Origin: Candidatus Neoehrlichia procyonis str. RAC413
GTDB lineage: Bacteria > Pseudomonadota > Alphaproteobacteria > Rickettsiales > Anaplasmataceae
Assembly: GCF_000964795.1 (NCBI RefSeq)
Contig: NZ_LANX01000001.1
Location: 992,001-1,056,000 of the forward strand
Reading direction: 5' to 3'
Length of the DNA stretch: 64,000 nucleotides
Below, one piece after another: positions 37,562 to 47,244 of the stretch; within the stretch, counting starts at the first letter, position 1; each line of letters opens with the position of its first letter. The position numbers and the translations under genes are program-made. The notes beneath the pieces were generated by a model. It had not been told where the DNA came from. It did not search any database and saw only the letters and a program-made list of their open reading frames with translations.

Positions 37562-39006
37562 TATTTTAATTTTACAGCTATAAATATTTGAGGATTATTA
37601 TCCCTTTGAATCCTTAGTAATATGCTTTTTTTACCTTTTGCTTTTTTTATTGCATTTTTAAAATCAGTAGTGTTTTTAATAATAGTTTGATTCACTTGTG
37701 TAATAATATCATCTTTTCTTATCCCTTTACTAAAAGCATCACTACTACGATCCACTTTTAGTACAATTATTCCACTGTTATCATTATTATCATTAATCCT
37801 ATTATAATCTTGTGGGATATTGCCTACAGTTAATCCTAATGTTTCATTATTAATAATTTGTGTATCTTGTGAAGTATTGTCAGATGTTTGATTATTTGGT
37901 AACTTACCAATATTTACATTGATGTTAATTGTACTACCATCCCGATATACCTTCATTTTAGCTTTTTTATTTGCTTCAGCTCTTCTAACAAGCTGAGTTA
38001 GTTGTTGTGCTTTTTCAGTTTTAACACCATTGAATTCAAGTATTACATCACCAGGCTTAAGTCCTGATTTTTCTGCTGGACTGTTTTTAATAACACTTGC
38101 AATTAATACTCCATTGGGGTTTTTCATATTTAAAGACTCAAGCATATCTTGAGTTATTGCTTGTACTACTATTCCTAGCCAACCATGCTCAACTTTTTTT
38201 CCTTGTGATAGAATGTTAATGATGGGTGCAGCACTATTGGATGGAATTGCAAAAGCAATACCTACATTTCCTCCACCTTGTTGAGGTGAAAAAATTGCTG
38301 TATTAATGCCAATTACTTCACCATTAGTATTAAATAAAGGTCCTCCTGAATGACCGCGATTAATTGCAGCATCAGTTTGTAAAAATTCATTAGAAGTTCC
38401 CATATCAATATCACGTCCTCTTGCAGATATTATACCGGTACTTACAGAGACTCCAAGTCCAAACGGATTGCCAATAGCAAGTACCCAATCTCCAACTAAT
38501 GCGTTATCGGAATTTCCAAGCTTAACATATGCAAGCTTCTTATCAACTTTTACTTTTAATACTGCAAGGTCAGTTTGAGGATCTGTACCTAGTACTGTTG
38601 CCTTTGCCTGTGTATTGTCACTAAACGTGACAGTAATTTTTGTTGCGTTTGCAATAACGTGATAATTTGTAACAATTATTCCTGATTCGTCGATAACAAA
38701 CCCTGATCCTAAAGATGTTGCTTCTCTTGGTTCAGAAGGAATTTTATTAAAAAATGGTTCAAAATTTTCAAAAAACTCTTCCAACATTCCTCTAGGAATG
38801 CCAGGAAAGCGAAAGGTTTGCTTTCCTCCTTTATAACGTTCTTCATTAGGGATAACTTGTTCTGTAGAAATGTTGACAACCCCTGGAATTAACTTTTTAG
38901 TTAAATGTGAAAAACCTTGATTGTGTAAATGTGATGTATCTGCAAAACTAGAAATGGTACTTACTAATGTTAATAGTATAATAATTAACAAAGAACTTTT
39001 TTTCAC
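37561..39006 (-). CDS. htrA: HtrA/DegP-family periplasmic serine protease
   Basis: This is a periplasmic protease and chaperone of envelope stress. The 481-aa protein has a signal peptide (about 1-22, ending SSFA) and a trypsin-like domain with the triad H116 (TNYHVIAN), D146 (TDLAVLKV) and S220 (RGHSGGPL; the usual GNSGGPL has N replaced by H). Two PDZ domains follow (around 270-365 and 390-480). The start is a GTG at 39006. It lies 2 bases after hflC and may share regulation with the HflKC complex. Confidence 0.93.
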   Translation of the reverse strand: MKKSSLLIIILLTLVSTISSFADTSHLHNQGFSHLTKKLIPGVVNISTEQVIPNEERYKGGKQTFRFPGIPRGMLEEFFENFEPFFNKIPSEPREATSLGSGFVIDESGIIVTNYHVIANATKITVTFSDNTQAKATVLGTDPQTDLAVLKVKVDKKLAYVKLGNSDNALVGDWVLAIGNPFGLGVSVSTGIISARGRDIDMGTSNEFLQTDAAINRGHSGGPLFNTNGEVIGINTAIFSPQQGGGNVGIAFAIPSNSAAPIINILSQGKKVEHGWLGIVVQAITQDMLESLNMKNPNGVLIASVIKNSPAEKSGLKPGDVILEFNGVKTEKAQQLTQLVRRAEANKKAKMKVYRDGSTININVNIGKLPNNQTSDNTSQDTQIINNETLGLTVGNIPQDYNRINDNNDNSGIIVLKVDRSSDAFSKGIRKDDIITQVNQTIIKNTTDFKNAIKKAKGKKSILLRIQRDNNPQIFIAVKLK

Positions 39007-39008
39007 AA

Positions 39009-39875
39009 CTACCCCCTATTTTTATTGAAAGGACCCATAAAGTCATTATTTGGTGATAAGATAAATTTAGTTTTATCGTTTGAAAATGCTTTCCTATAAG
39101 ATTGCATTGTGCGATAAAAGCTAAAAAACTCTGGATCAACCTTTAAGGCACTATTATAAATTTTTGATGCTCTTGCTTCGCCTTCACCTCGAATAATTTG
39201 TGCTTCTTTCATGGCATTAGCAATAATGATACGTTTTTGTAATTCCGCATCAGACTTAATTTTCTGTGATATTTCTTCTCCTTCAGCTCTAATTTCTTTT
39301 GCTTCCTTTTCTCTGTCTGTTTGCATGCGCCGGAAAATTGCAGAACTGTTTTCTTCTGGTAAATCTGCTCTTTTAATTCTTACATCTACCATTTTAATTC
39401 CAAATTTTTTAGATTCTTTACTAACACCTTGTTGTATTAATAACATGACATCAGATCTTGCTTCGTTTAAAAAGTTAATTAAAGCAACGTTGCCAACTTT
39501 TTCACGAAGATTTGATTCGATAATTGAGCTCAACCTATTTTCTAATCCTGGCTCGTTTTTTACAGTTTGGTAAAAATTAACGGGGTCAGTGATTTTATAT
39601 TTAGCGTAAAAGTCAACAATAAACCGCTTTTGGTCGGCAGCAATTACTTCACAAGAATTTGATCTAATATCAATCACTCTGTTATCAAGGTAGATTATTT
39701 TGTCAATAATAGGTGTTTTTAAATATAATCCACTGTTATGTATTTTTCGTATCACTTTTCCAAATTGTAAAACTATTGCTTGCTGTGCTTCGTTTACAAT
39801 AAACAGTGAATTATATAATAAAGCAGCTGCAAAAAATATAAAAATACTTAATCCTAATTTTAATGATCCATTCAT
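39009..39875 (-). CDS. hflC: HflC, SPFH/band-7 membrane protein
   Basis: HflC forms with HflK a large membrane cage that modulates FtsH proteolysis. The 288-aa protein has one N-terminal helix (about 7-25) followed by the prohibitin fold (QQAIVLQFGKVIR, VDFYAKYKITDPV) and a long coiled-coil (about 185-240). It follows hflK by 11 bases. A decayed copy of its 3' end with the hflC/htrA junction lies at 42141-42300. Confidence 0.94.
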   Translation of the reverse strand: MNGSLKLGLSIFIFFAAALLYNSLFIVNEAQQAIVLQFGKVIRKIHNSGLYLKTPIIDKIIYLDNRVIDIRSNSCEVIAADQKRFIVDFYAKYKITDPVNFYQTVKNEPGLENRLSSIIESNLREKVGNVALINFLNEARSDVMLLIQQGVSKESKKFGIKMVDVRIKRADLPEENSSAIFRRMQTDREKEAKEIRAEGEEISQKIKSDAELQKRIIIANAMKEAQIIRGEGEARASKIYNSALKVDPEFFSFYRTMQSYRKAFSNDKTKFILSPNNDFMGPFNKNRG

Positions 39876-39886
39876 GGGCTACCTTA

Positions 39887-40942
39887 TTATTTTATGACAG
39901 TATTTGTTAACGGTAAGTAAGAAAGTATGCCTTTTAAATCATCACTAACTACAGTTTTATCAGCATTATGTAGTATATCTTCCATTGTTTCTAAGTACAT
40001 ACGATTTCTTACAGCTAATGGCTGAGTGATGTATTCTTTATGAATAGCTATAAATTTTTTTGCTCCACCTTCAGCTTTATTAATTATCTCGCTTCTATAT
40101 GCTTCAGCATCAAGCTTAATTTTTATAGCTTCTCCTTTAGCCTTAGGTAAGATTTCATTTCTATAAGCATAGGCTTCATTTATTACTTTTTCTTTATCAG
40201 CTCTAGCACTTTGTACATCTCTAAAAGAACTAATAACTTTTTCCGGAGGATCGACTTTTTTTAATTGGATAGAAAGTATTTCGATTCCCATTTGATATTG
40301 GTTAAGAATATTTTGTAATAGCGTTTTTGTTTCGTATGCAATTGCAGCTCTCCCTTTCCCTTCAATTGCAAATGAAATAGTACTTTTCCCTATGATTTCA
40401 CGCATTGCGCTTTCTGCTGCGTTTTTCACTGTTGCTCCAGGCCTATCATCACGTACTTTAAAAAGATAATTATACGCATCGTTAATGCGCCATTGAACAT
40501 CAAAGTTAATGTTAACAATATTCTCATCACCAGTTAGCATCACACCTTCACCGTGATCTGTTGAGGAATCTGCATGAAGATTAGAACCTATTTCTTCTTT
40601 ATTAATTACTTTTACTTTTAAATTAATAACATGTCCAATGGGGTAAGGAAAATAATACTGTAAGCCAGGACCTACAGTGTTATGATATTTTCCAAACAAT
40701 AGTCTTACACTTTCTTCTTCAGGATGTACAATATAAAAACCAGTACAAATGTAAATGCAAAGCAATATTATTGTGATAAACAAAAAACGCATTTTGTTAA
40801 AAAAAAAGCCTTGATTATTTTCAAATAACTTAAATGTTTGGTTAAATTTTTCAGCAATCTTGCTAAATTTTAAATCATTTGCATTATTTGTAAACTTTTT
40901 GAAGTCTTTTTTTGTATTCCATGGATCATTATTATCTATCAT
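39887..40942 (-). CDS. hflK: HflK, SPFH/band-7 membrane protein
   Basis: HflK is the partner of HflC in the HflKC complex. The 351-aa protein has a hydrophilic N-terminal tail starting MIDNNDPWNTKK, one membrane helix (about 49-69), and the band-7 domain (EESVRLLFGKYHNTVGPGL, FDVQWRINDAYNY). A coiled-coil with QSARADKEKVINEAYAY follows. Order hflK-hflC-protease is the usual arrangement. Confidence 0.94.
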   Translation of the reverse strand: MIDNNDPWNTKKDFKKFTNNANDLKFSKIAEKFNQTFKLFENNQGFFFNKMRFLFITIILLCIYICTGFYIVHPEEESVRLLFGKYHNTVGPGLQYYFPYPIGHVINLKVKVINKEEIGSNLHADSSTDHGEGVMLTGDENIVNINFDVQWRINDAYNYLFKVRDDRPGATVKNAAESAMREIIGKSTISFAIEGKGRAAIAYETKTLLQNILNQYQMGIEILSIQLKKVDPPEKVISSFRDVQSARADKEKVINEAYAYRNEILPKAKGEAIKIKLDAEAYRSEIINKAEGGAKKFIAIHKEYITQPLAVRNRMYLETMEDILHNADKTVVSDDLKGILSYLPLTNTVIK

Positions 40943-41094
40943 AAAATTGTATAAACATTTAAAAATGACTGTAAGTATAAAATAACTAAAAAAGTATTGC
41001 TTTAGTTACAGCAAGTAATTTTAACCGTAATTGGATCATTTATCAATTATAAATTTAAGTAACGAAAAAACTATTTTTTATAATCTAGTTGATT

Positions 41095-41328
41095 TTAATT
41101 AAAATCAAAGTTTTTATTATGCGACTTAATAGATAACAAGTAATCGTGAAATTCCTTTTTAGAGGATTGAGATAATAGTTCAGTATTTTGTGGCTTAACA
41201 TTTAATGTTAATGGTATATTGTTATTGTGTAAGTTAATAAGGTGGCTATTATTTTTTTTGTAGTAAATTATTAAAAGAGTGATAATAGCAATTATATATA
41301 TTATTATTAGTACCCGTACGCTTTTCAT
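41095..41328 (-). CDS. Small membrane protein of unknown function
   Basis: This is a 77-aa frame with one N-terminal hydrophobic helix (about 4-23) and a polar, Asn/Lys/Ser-rich tail. I do not recognise it. It lies 152 bases upstream of hflK on the same strand. The start ATG has no clear ribosome-binding site. The helix-plus-tail build favours a real gene, but in such AT-rich sequence a chance frame is possible. Confidence 0.4.
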   Translation of the reverse strand: MKSVRVLIIIYIIAIITLLIIYYKKNNSHLINLHNNNIPLTLNVKPQNTELLSQSSKKEFHDYLLSIKSHNKNFDFN

Positions 41329-42800
41329 AATAATAACTGTTAATTACATTGGTGGTGTGCTTATATCGAAAATAGTTGCTTGGTACAAGAGATTTTTTTA
41401 AATATTAGTGTTACATTTGTTATATAAATAACTAATATTATAATCTTTAATACAATAAATAATTAATCAAAGAAATATTTTATTAGTTCTAATTTATGAA
41501 CATATTTTCTGTTTTTGTGTATTTATATAAGGTAAGTATTGATTTATGGATCGGAATTGAAAATATTTTTTGAATATTAAGTGTTTTTGTAGCCCACTGT
41601 ATTATATAAAACTAATTTAAACATTAGTATATCTATATCTCTAAGCAAAACAATGAAGTATTGTTAGGATATATTTATGTTGCTTGCTTACATAGAGCTG
41701 ACAATGTTACTTTCTGTCGTAAAATTAACAATAGTGAGAAGTACATGAAAGTTAATCTTTTTAGCTTTTGTTATACAATACAAGCTTATGGAAAGTTTTT
41801 GAATATTAAAAGGATACACATAAAGTCACAAGGTTTTTAATTCAGTATAAATTTTGTTAAACTAAAAAATTTAAAATAGTAAGTTTTGTTGTTGCGTTTG
41901 CAAATTTTGTAACACCTATATAAATATGCTTAAAATTAAAAAAAATAGCACTTAAGAATAAATTTTTAGTGTTGGATTTATTTTTGAATATACCATCTTA
42001 AGATTATACATGGTTGAAAGCTTTCTTTATAAATGATAAATAATGTAAAATTATTACTTTGAGTATTTATTTTGATATGTGTATTTCATTGATGAATTAT
42101 ATTAAACTTATTAGATCATGTGAAGTTAATACATTAATCGAATTTTTCACATCTATTACCTACTTTTTGAAGGATTCATAACATCATTATTTAGTGATAA
42201 AGTAATTTAATTGTTAAAAGAGCTTGTCTATAAGTTTGTATCGTTATAACAAATGCTAAAAATTTTGATCAACCTTTAAGACATTATTATAAATCTTTTT
42301 ATGTTTTATGCATATACGTTATAGATTTACGTATATATATTTGTGTATACAGAATTGGTTTACTCAAATAGTAAGACGCTTTAACTTAGGATATTTTTCT
42401 ATGTTAAAGCTACTTTAAAAAGGCCTAATTAGCATGATTATCAAGATAATTTATAAAATAAAAAAGTTTATGTTTATAACTGTAATTGGAAGAATGGTAA
42501 CATAATAATGTATTTGAGTGACTAAAAAATTTTTTCTGACTATTATAAAATAACTTTAAAGTTGTTAAGCATATTTTTTATACATACTATTTGTAAGTTA
42601 TATTTATATAAAATTAATTATTTTGTGTTGTAATATCAGGCATGTAATGCACCATAAGGTTGTATTTATGCTTAAGTTAGTGTAGCCCGTTTATTAAATT
42701 AAGAAGGTAGTAAATACAACTTTAGGTGTAGGTTGTAGCCATTTGGACTACATGTATATAAAAATGGGTTTTCATTAGTTGGATATAGGAGTCAGATATA
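41329..42800. other. Long gene-less stretch before the virB2 array
   Basis: This is 1472 bases with stops in all frames. It holds the decayed hflC/htrA-junction copy (42141-42300) and an AT-rich element at 42603-42634 that recurs upstream of two other virB2 genes. Nothing else was recognised. Confidence 0.5.
42141..42300 (-). pseudogene. Decayed copy of the hflC 3' end and hflC/htrA junction
   Basis: On the plus strand this matches about 38998-39156: shared blocks are TTTTTCACA, ACATCATTATTTAGTGATAA (hflC has AAGTCATTATTTGGTGATAA), then TATAAG, and GATCAACCTTTAAG followed by ATTATTATAAAT or CACTATTATAAAT. The start corresponds to the first codons of htrA. Frameshifts and stops have destroyed the frame. 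It lies about 3.1 kb from the intact genes. Confidence 0.8.
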
Positions 42801-43154
42801 GTGTATAAATTGTGTTTGTGGAATATAGCGTATATTGTAAGTTTTGTATTAGTAATAGTTTTTTTTTATAATGCAGTATATGCTCAATCCTATGATGCTT
42901 CACAAGTTGCAGAAAAAGTAATATGTAATGTTATATTGTTTGTACAGAAACTTGGTTTACCGATTATGACGGGAGTAATTTTAGGTTCAAGTATTATGGC
43001 AATATTTGGAAGATTAGCATGGCCCGCAATAGTAATGTTAGTAGTATTTACAGCGATATTTTTTGGTGCAGCAAAATTAATTAATAAGTTTGCTGCGGGG
43101 ATAAATATGGGGGCTGAAACTTTTGACTGTAACACAGCTGGAGTTAATAAATAA
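42801..43154 (+). CDS. virB2: VirB2-type pilin paralogue 1
   Basis: VirB2 is the pilus subunit of type IV secretion systems, an inner-membrane protein of two helices after signal removal. The 117-aa protein has a signal peptide (about 1-28, ending VYA) and the core at 40-100 beginning VICNVILFVQKLGLPIMTG. The core is nearly unchanged in all seven paralogues here. A short variable C-tail follows. C42 and C110 are kept in every copy and could form a disulfide. The start is a GTG at 42801 with TAGGAG 9 bases upstream. Confidence 0.9.
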   Translation: MYKLCLWNIAYIVSFVLVIVFFYNAVYAQSYDASQVAEKVICNVILFVQKLGLPIMTGVILGSSIMAIFGRLAWPAIVMLVVFTAIFFGAAKLINKFAAGINMGAETFDCNTAGVNK

Positions 43155-43360
43155 GATGTAGGTATTAATGCTAATAATTAATATGTGCTTAGTATGAAAC
43201 TTTTAATTAGGGTTACTACTTATTTTTGGTGCTTTTATCAATGTATTTGATGGATAAAAACATTAAAAATATTTGCATCTTTATAGAGAGGGAAATCCAT
43301 AAGATAAAATGTTGTGGATTTTAGTATGTTTGTAGTAACAGTAAGCAAATAGAGGTAGCT

Positions 43361-43717
43361 ATGTATAGTGTTTTTTCATGGAAAATAGTGCTTATTATAA
43401 GTTTTATTATGATATTAGGTCTAGGGGGTGTTATAAGCGCTGTAGCAAAAGACGGGCAAGACTCAAGTCAGGTTGCAGAAAAAGTAATATGTAATGTTAT
43501 ATTATTTGTGCAGAAGCTCGGGTTACCAATTATGACAGGAGTAATTTTAGGTTCAAGTATTATGGCAATATTTGGAAGATTGGCATGGCCCGCAATAGTA
43601 ATGTTAGTAGTATTTACAGCGATATTTTTTGGTGCTGCAAAATTGATTAATAAATTTGCTGCAGGTATAGGTATTGATGCTGAAGCATTTGATTGTAAAA
43701 CAATAACAAAGGCTTAA
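43361..43717 (+). CDS. virB2: VirB2-type pilin paralogue 2
   Basis: This is a 118-aa pilin with a signal peptide (about 1-29, ending ISAVA), the invariant core from VICNVIL to NKFAAG, and the tail GIDAEAFDCKTITKA. The residues before the core (SSQVAEK) match paralogue 1, so these two are close relatives. The ATG is preceded by AGAGG at a good distance. The 206-base gap to paralogue 1 has no hairpin terminator, so both may be transcribed together. Confidence 0.9.
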   Translation: MYSVFSWKIVLIISFIMILGLGGVISAVAKDGQDSSQVAEKVICNVILFVQKLGLPIMTGVILGSSIMAIFGRLAWPAIVMLVVFTAIFFGAAKLINKFAAGIGIDAEAFDCKTITKA

Positions 43718-44340
43718 TTATTATGTTTTAGGTGATTTATGTTAAGCAAGGTTACTTGAAAGTTAGTTACTCATAACATGGTATATATTTATGTATTAAT
43801 TGTATGAAGTGGAAATACCACTATATGATAATAGATACTATATCGAAATAAAATGGTTAGGTAGCATATTTATAAGGATTTCAAATTTATGTGAAAATAT
43901 AAAAAGAACTATGTATTGATCAATGATACATTTTATGGCATATACGTTGTGTTTGTAATGGGTTGTAAGTTATAATTAGTAATTCTGCTTTTTTGTTTAT
44001 ATAAAATTAACTCTTCTATGCTGTAATAACGATACTGCTACACTAAATAGCAAATCAATTATTGAGGTTGTTATGAAAATTACAGCAAATAATCACTACC
44101 ATCTTATAAAGATTAACATATTTTGAGCAGTGTAGTTTTTTCAGTGGATAAATATTTTTTATACTCTAAATAGTGTGTTGCACATAACAGGTGTTAATAA
44201 GTGGTATTTGATTTGATGATATCTAGAATTTGATTAAAAAGTATAGAGAGATGACTACATGTCATCTTTGTATAATTTGCTATGTAATAGCAGATAAAAA
44301 AATTATTAAGTTTTAATATTAATCAAAATGGTAAAAATTT
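43718..44340. other. Gap between virB2 paralogues 2 and 3
   Basis: This is 623 bases without a frame. It contains at 43996-44027 the AT-rich element also seen at 42603 and 46826. Weak traces of virB2-like sequence around 44125-44160 were not strong enough to call. Confidence 0.4.
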
Positions 44341-44697
44341 ATGGAAATGTTTAATGTGAAAATATTGGGCACGACATTTATTATCAGTTTAATTTTGGTG
44401 CTATGTACTGGATTTTTTACAGTGGCAAATGCAAATGCAGCTAAAGATTCTGAAACGGTAACACAACAAGTAATATGTAATGTAATATTGTTTGTGCAGA
44501 AATTGGGCCTGCCAATCATGACAGGAGTAATAGTAGGTTCGAGCATTATGGCAATTTTTGGAAGATTAGCGTGGCCTGCAATAGTAATGTTGGTGGTATT
44601 TACAGCGATATTTTTTGGTGCTGCAAAATTGATTAATAAATTTGCTGCAGGTATAGATATGAATGCTGAAAATTTTGAATGTAAACCTGCACCATAG
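44341..44697 (+). CDS. virB2: VirB2-type pilin paralogue 3
   Basis: This is a 118-aa pilin of a second subgroup, with GVIVGSS in the core where paralogues 1, 2, 6 and 7 have GVILGSS. The signal peptide ends ANA, the pre-core segment is KDSETVTQQ, and the tail is NAENFECKPAP. The listed ATG at 44341 gives MEMFNVK. By comparison with paralogues 4 and 5 the real start is probably the ATG at 44347 (MFNVKIL). Confidence 0.9.
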   Translation: MEMFNVKILGTTFIISLILVLCTGFFTVANANAAKDSETVTQQVICNVILFVQKLGLPIMTGVIVGSSIMAIFGRLAWPAIVMLVVFTAIFFGAAKLINKFAAGIDMNAENFECKPAP

Positions 44698-44839
44698 TTA
44701 TGTGAATGCTGAAAAGACTTTGAGCTAATTAACTGTTATTTCGTGGTGAGATTAATAAACTTTAAAATATTAAGTTGTTTGTAACTGTTTTATTAATGGT
44801 TAAACTTATCTATTGTGAGAGTTTGTTATAGTAGAAATT

Positions 44840-45717
44840 AAAAAACATAAGAACACATAACGAGGTATATATTAATGTTTAATGTGAAAATATTGGGAAT
44901 GACATTTATTATCAGTTTGATTTTTGTGCTATGTACTGGATTTTTTACAGTGGCAAATGCAAATACGGCTAAAGATTCTGAAACGGTAACACAACAAGTA
45001 ATATGTAATGTAATATTGTTTGTGCAGAAATTGGGCCTGCCAATCATGACAGGAGTGATAGTAGGTTCGAGCATTATGGCAATTTTTGGAAGATTGGCGT
45101 GGCCTGCAATAGTAATGCTAGTAGTATTTACAGCGATATTTTTTGGTGCTGCGAAGTTGATTAATAAATTTGCTGCAGGTATAGGTATTGATGCTGAAAA
45201 ATTTGAATGTAAAGCAGCATAATGTTGGCAAATGCTAAGCTTTAATTGAATTACTAAAACTGACCATATTGTATAAATATTAAAAATATTATTTACATAT
45301 GTTATTAACTTAATATTTTTAGTAAACTTGCTTATTATAACATAAAAACTTAGGAACACATACGAGGTATATATTAATGTTTAATGTGAAAATATTGGGA
45401 ATGACATTTATTATCAGTTTGATTTTTATGCTATGTACTGGATTTTTTACAGTGGCAAATGCAAATACGGCTAAAGATTCTGAAACGGTAACACAACAAG
45501 TAATATGTAATGTAATATTGTTTGTGCAGAAATTGGGCCTGCCAATCATGACAGGAGTGATAGTAGGTTCGAGCATTATGGCAATTTTTGGAAGATTGGC
45601 GTGGCCTGCAATAGTAATGCTAGTAGTATTTACAGCGATATTTTTTGGTGCTGCGAAGTTGATTAATAAATTTGCTGCAGGTATAGGTATTGAGGCTGAA
45701 AATTTTGAATGTAAATC
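44840..45717 (+). repeat. Recent tandem duplication of a 502-base virB2 unit
   Basis: The segment from about 44840 (ACATAAGAACACATA) through the gene at 44875-45222 recurs with an offset of 502 bases through the gene at 45377-45724. Within the coding part the copies differ at only a handful of positions. The intergenic part beyond the stop does not match. Confidence 0.9.
44875..45222 (+). CDS. virB2: VirB2-type pilin paralogue 4
   Basis: This 115-aa pilin is almost identical in DNA to paralogue 5, which begins 502 bases downstream. Only one residue before the mature part differs (FVLC or FMLC), plus a few tail residues (here DAEKFECKAA). Signal peptide, core and both conserved cysteines are intact. 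The upstream sequence ACGAGGTATATATTA, which contains the ribosome-binding site, is shared with paralogue 5. Confidence 0.92.
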   Translation: MFNVKILGMTFIISLIFVLCTGFFTVANANTAKDSETVTQQVICNVILFVQKLGLPIMTGVIVGSSIMAIFGRLAWPAIVMLVVFTAIFFGAAKLINKFAAGIGIDAEKFECKAA

Positions 45718-45724
45718 CGCATAA
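45377..45724 (+). CDS. virB2: VirB2-type pilin paralogue 5
   Basis: This 115-aa pilin is the near-identical twin of paralogue 4, including the leader CGAGGTATATATTA. The tail is EAENFECKSA. It is intact, with a signal peptide, the invariant core and both cysteines. A decayed further copy follows at 45826-46100, so this part of the array has expanded by tandem duplication of a unit of about 500 bases. Confidence 0.92.
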   Translation: MFNVKILGMTFIISLIFMLCTGFFTVANANTAKDSETVTQQVICNVILFVQKLGLPIMTGVIVGSSIMAIFGRLAWPAIVMLVVFTAIFFGAAKLINKFAAGIGIEAENFECKSA

Positions 45725-45825
45725 TAGGAATTTAATTTTAATTGGTTGAGTGAAAGTCATAGTATTCACTAAATCTGTATTGCTAACGTTTTAATCATTT
45801 GTGTTGGTAATGTTAAAGAAAAAAT

Positions 45826-46100
45826 AATGTGAAAAATAGGAGGTGACATTATTATCAGTTGAATTTTATGCTATATATTAAAGTTTGCAGTAATAAATGC
45901 AAAAAAGATCTAAATGGTAATACTTTTTTGTATTTAAACTGCTAATTATACAAGAATAGTGATGTGTTTAACTGTATATTGGAAAGTTAGCTAACTAGTC
46001 GGTAGTGTTAAAAGTATTTAAAGTAATATTTTTTAATTTTGTATAATTCAAGAAATTTGCAGGAAATATTAGGTATGAGCAAATTTTAATTGCAGGTTAA
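45826..46100 (+). pseudogene. virB2: Decayed virB2 copy
   Basis: Colinear traces of virB2 can be followed: AATGTGAAAAATAGGAGGTG against AATGTGAAAATATTGGGAATG, then ATTATCAGTT, TTTTATGCTAT, GCAGTAATAAATGCAAA, AAGATCTAAATGGTAA. In the second half come TGGAAAGTTAGC, AATATTTTTTAATTTTG, AAATTTGCAGG, ATTAGGTATGAG and AAATTTTAA. The middle, which codes for the pilin core, is shortened, and stops interrupt every frame. It is the remnant of the next copy in the array after paralogue 5. Confidence 0.85.
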
Positions 46101-47244
46101 GTTATTATACAAGAATTTGTTATTAATAGTAAAAAAGTAATAATTGCATATATTTTTATTGTGATGTGGAAAGATATATAATGTAATGTGTATTAAATTT
46201 ATCTGGTTGATATTCTAAGAAATATATTATTATTGTAAAAAATTGAGTACATATAGTGTACTGTATATTGTGACTTAGTAATGTATAATTAAAGGTTAAT
46301 TGTATGCTTAGCATAAGTTATTTAGATATGCAATATACAGAATAAGTATTTTGTGTTAATTAAATCGTTTATAAATTGTTTTTTATTTTTATACAATACA
46401 TAGGTAAGTAATTGTTTGTCTAAGAATGTTGTTACTACTGAAACATGTATATTATTATAAGAAATTATTTTGTATTTCCATTAGTTAACAATAGTATTTG
46501 TTGAATACTTTATAAGGTTTTCTTGCATAAAGTATTATAAATGTTATGTAAATAGTTCTATAGTTAATGTTACTGGTAAATATTTAAATATTGATAGATC
46601 TTCTTATCCAAGGGCACAAAGTGTTGTTGTTTGATAAACATAGTGTAGATGAATTTTAGTACAATAAATTTAGTATTTAGGCATTTGTAATATTTATGCA
46701 TAAGGTGTATTGTTAACTAAGCTGATATATATGTTGATGTATAGGAAAATATAGGCTTATATTATAAAGTTTATATGAGTCAATCGCAAACATTATAGTG
46801 TTAGTTTAATTTGTTATTTTTTATATTTATAAAAAATTAATAATTTTATGCAGTAATTAGGTCCGCATTATTAGTGAGCCTTGTTTATGATTATTATGAA
46901 TGTTTTATAAAAAACAATTTTATTTTATTAATATTCTTATCGTGTTGTTATAAGTTGCTAGTTCATTGTAATAAGTTAGTGTGTGATGTATAGATTTCCG
47001 TACAGTCTTTAATGGATATATTATATGCAACTCTTGAGAGATAGTTAATAATTTTAGTGTTATATGCTGTGCTGTTTAGTGCTAGGAAGGATTTATTATT
47101 TTGACTAACCCATATGTATATAATCCAGCCTATAACAAATGCATTACATAAGATATTGGTAAAGAGATTTGATCATATAACTTTAGTGACTGGGAGTACG
47201 TAATTTTAATATAGATTATTAAATAAATTAAGGAGTGTAATTTA
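46101..47244. other. Long gene-less gap in the virB2 array
   Basis: This is about 1.1 kb without a gene. It holds an AT-rich element at 46826-46857 similar to those at 42603 and 43996. The 13-mer ATTTCCGTACAGT at 46994-47006 recurs upstream of the virB4-like gene. Otherwise it is featureless. Confidence 0.4.
46994..47006 (+). promoter_or_regulatory. Shared 13-mer upstream of virB2 paralogue 6
   Basis: ATTTCCGTACAGT lies 238 bases before the start of paralogue 6. The same 13 bases lie at 49454-49466, 270 bases before the virB4-like gene. Both are preceded by GATGTA or GATGT. It is a candidate binding site or promoter-linked element. Confidence 0.3.

Noticed and set aside
44125-44180. Possible trace of a virB2 signal-peptide region between paralogues 2 and 3
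   Set aside because: Only about 25 bases resemble virB2 (TTTTTTCAGTGG against TTTTTTACAGTGG), and the rest does not follow, unlike the clear remnant at 45826.
44838-45576. Minus-strand frames across virB2 paralogues 4 and 5
   Set aside because: They are mirror frames of the conserved pilin core; the same antisense peptide appears opposite every copy.
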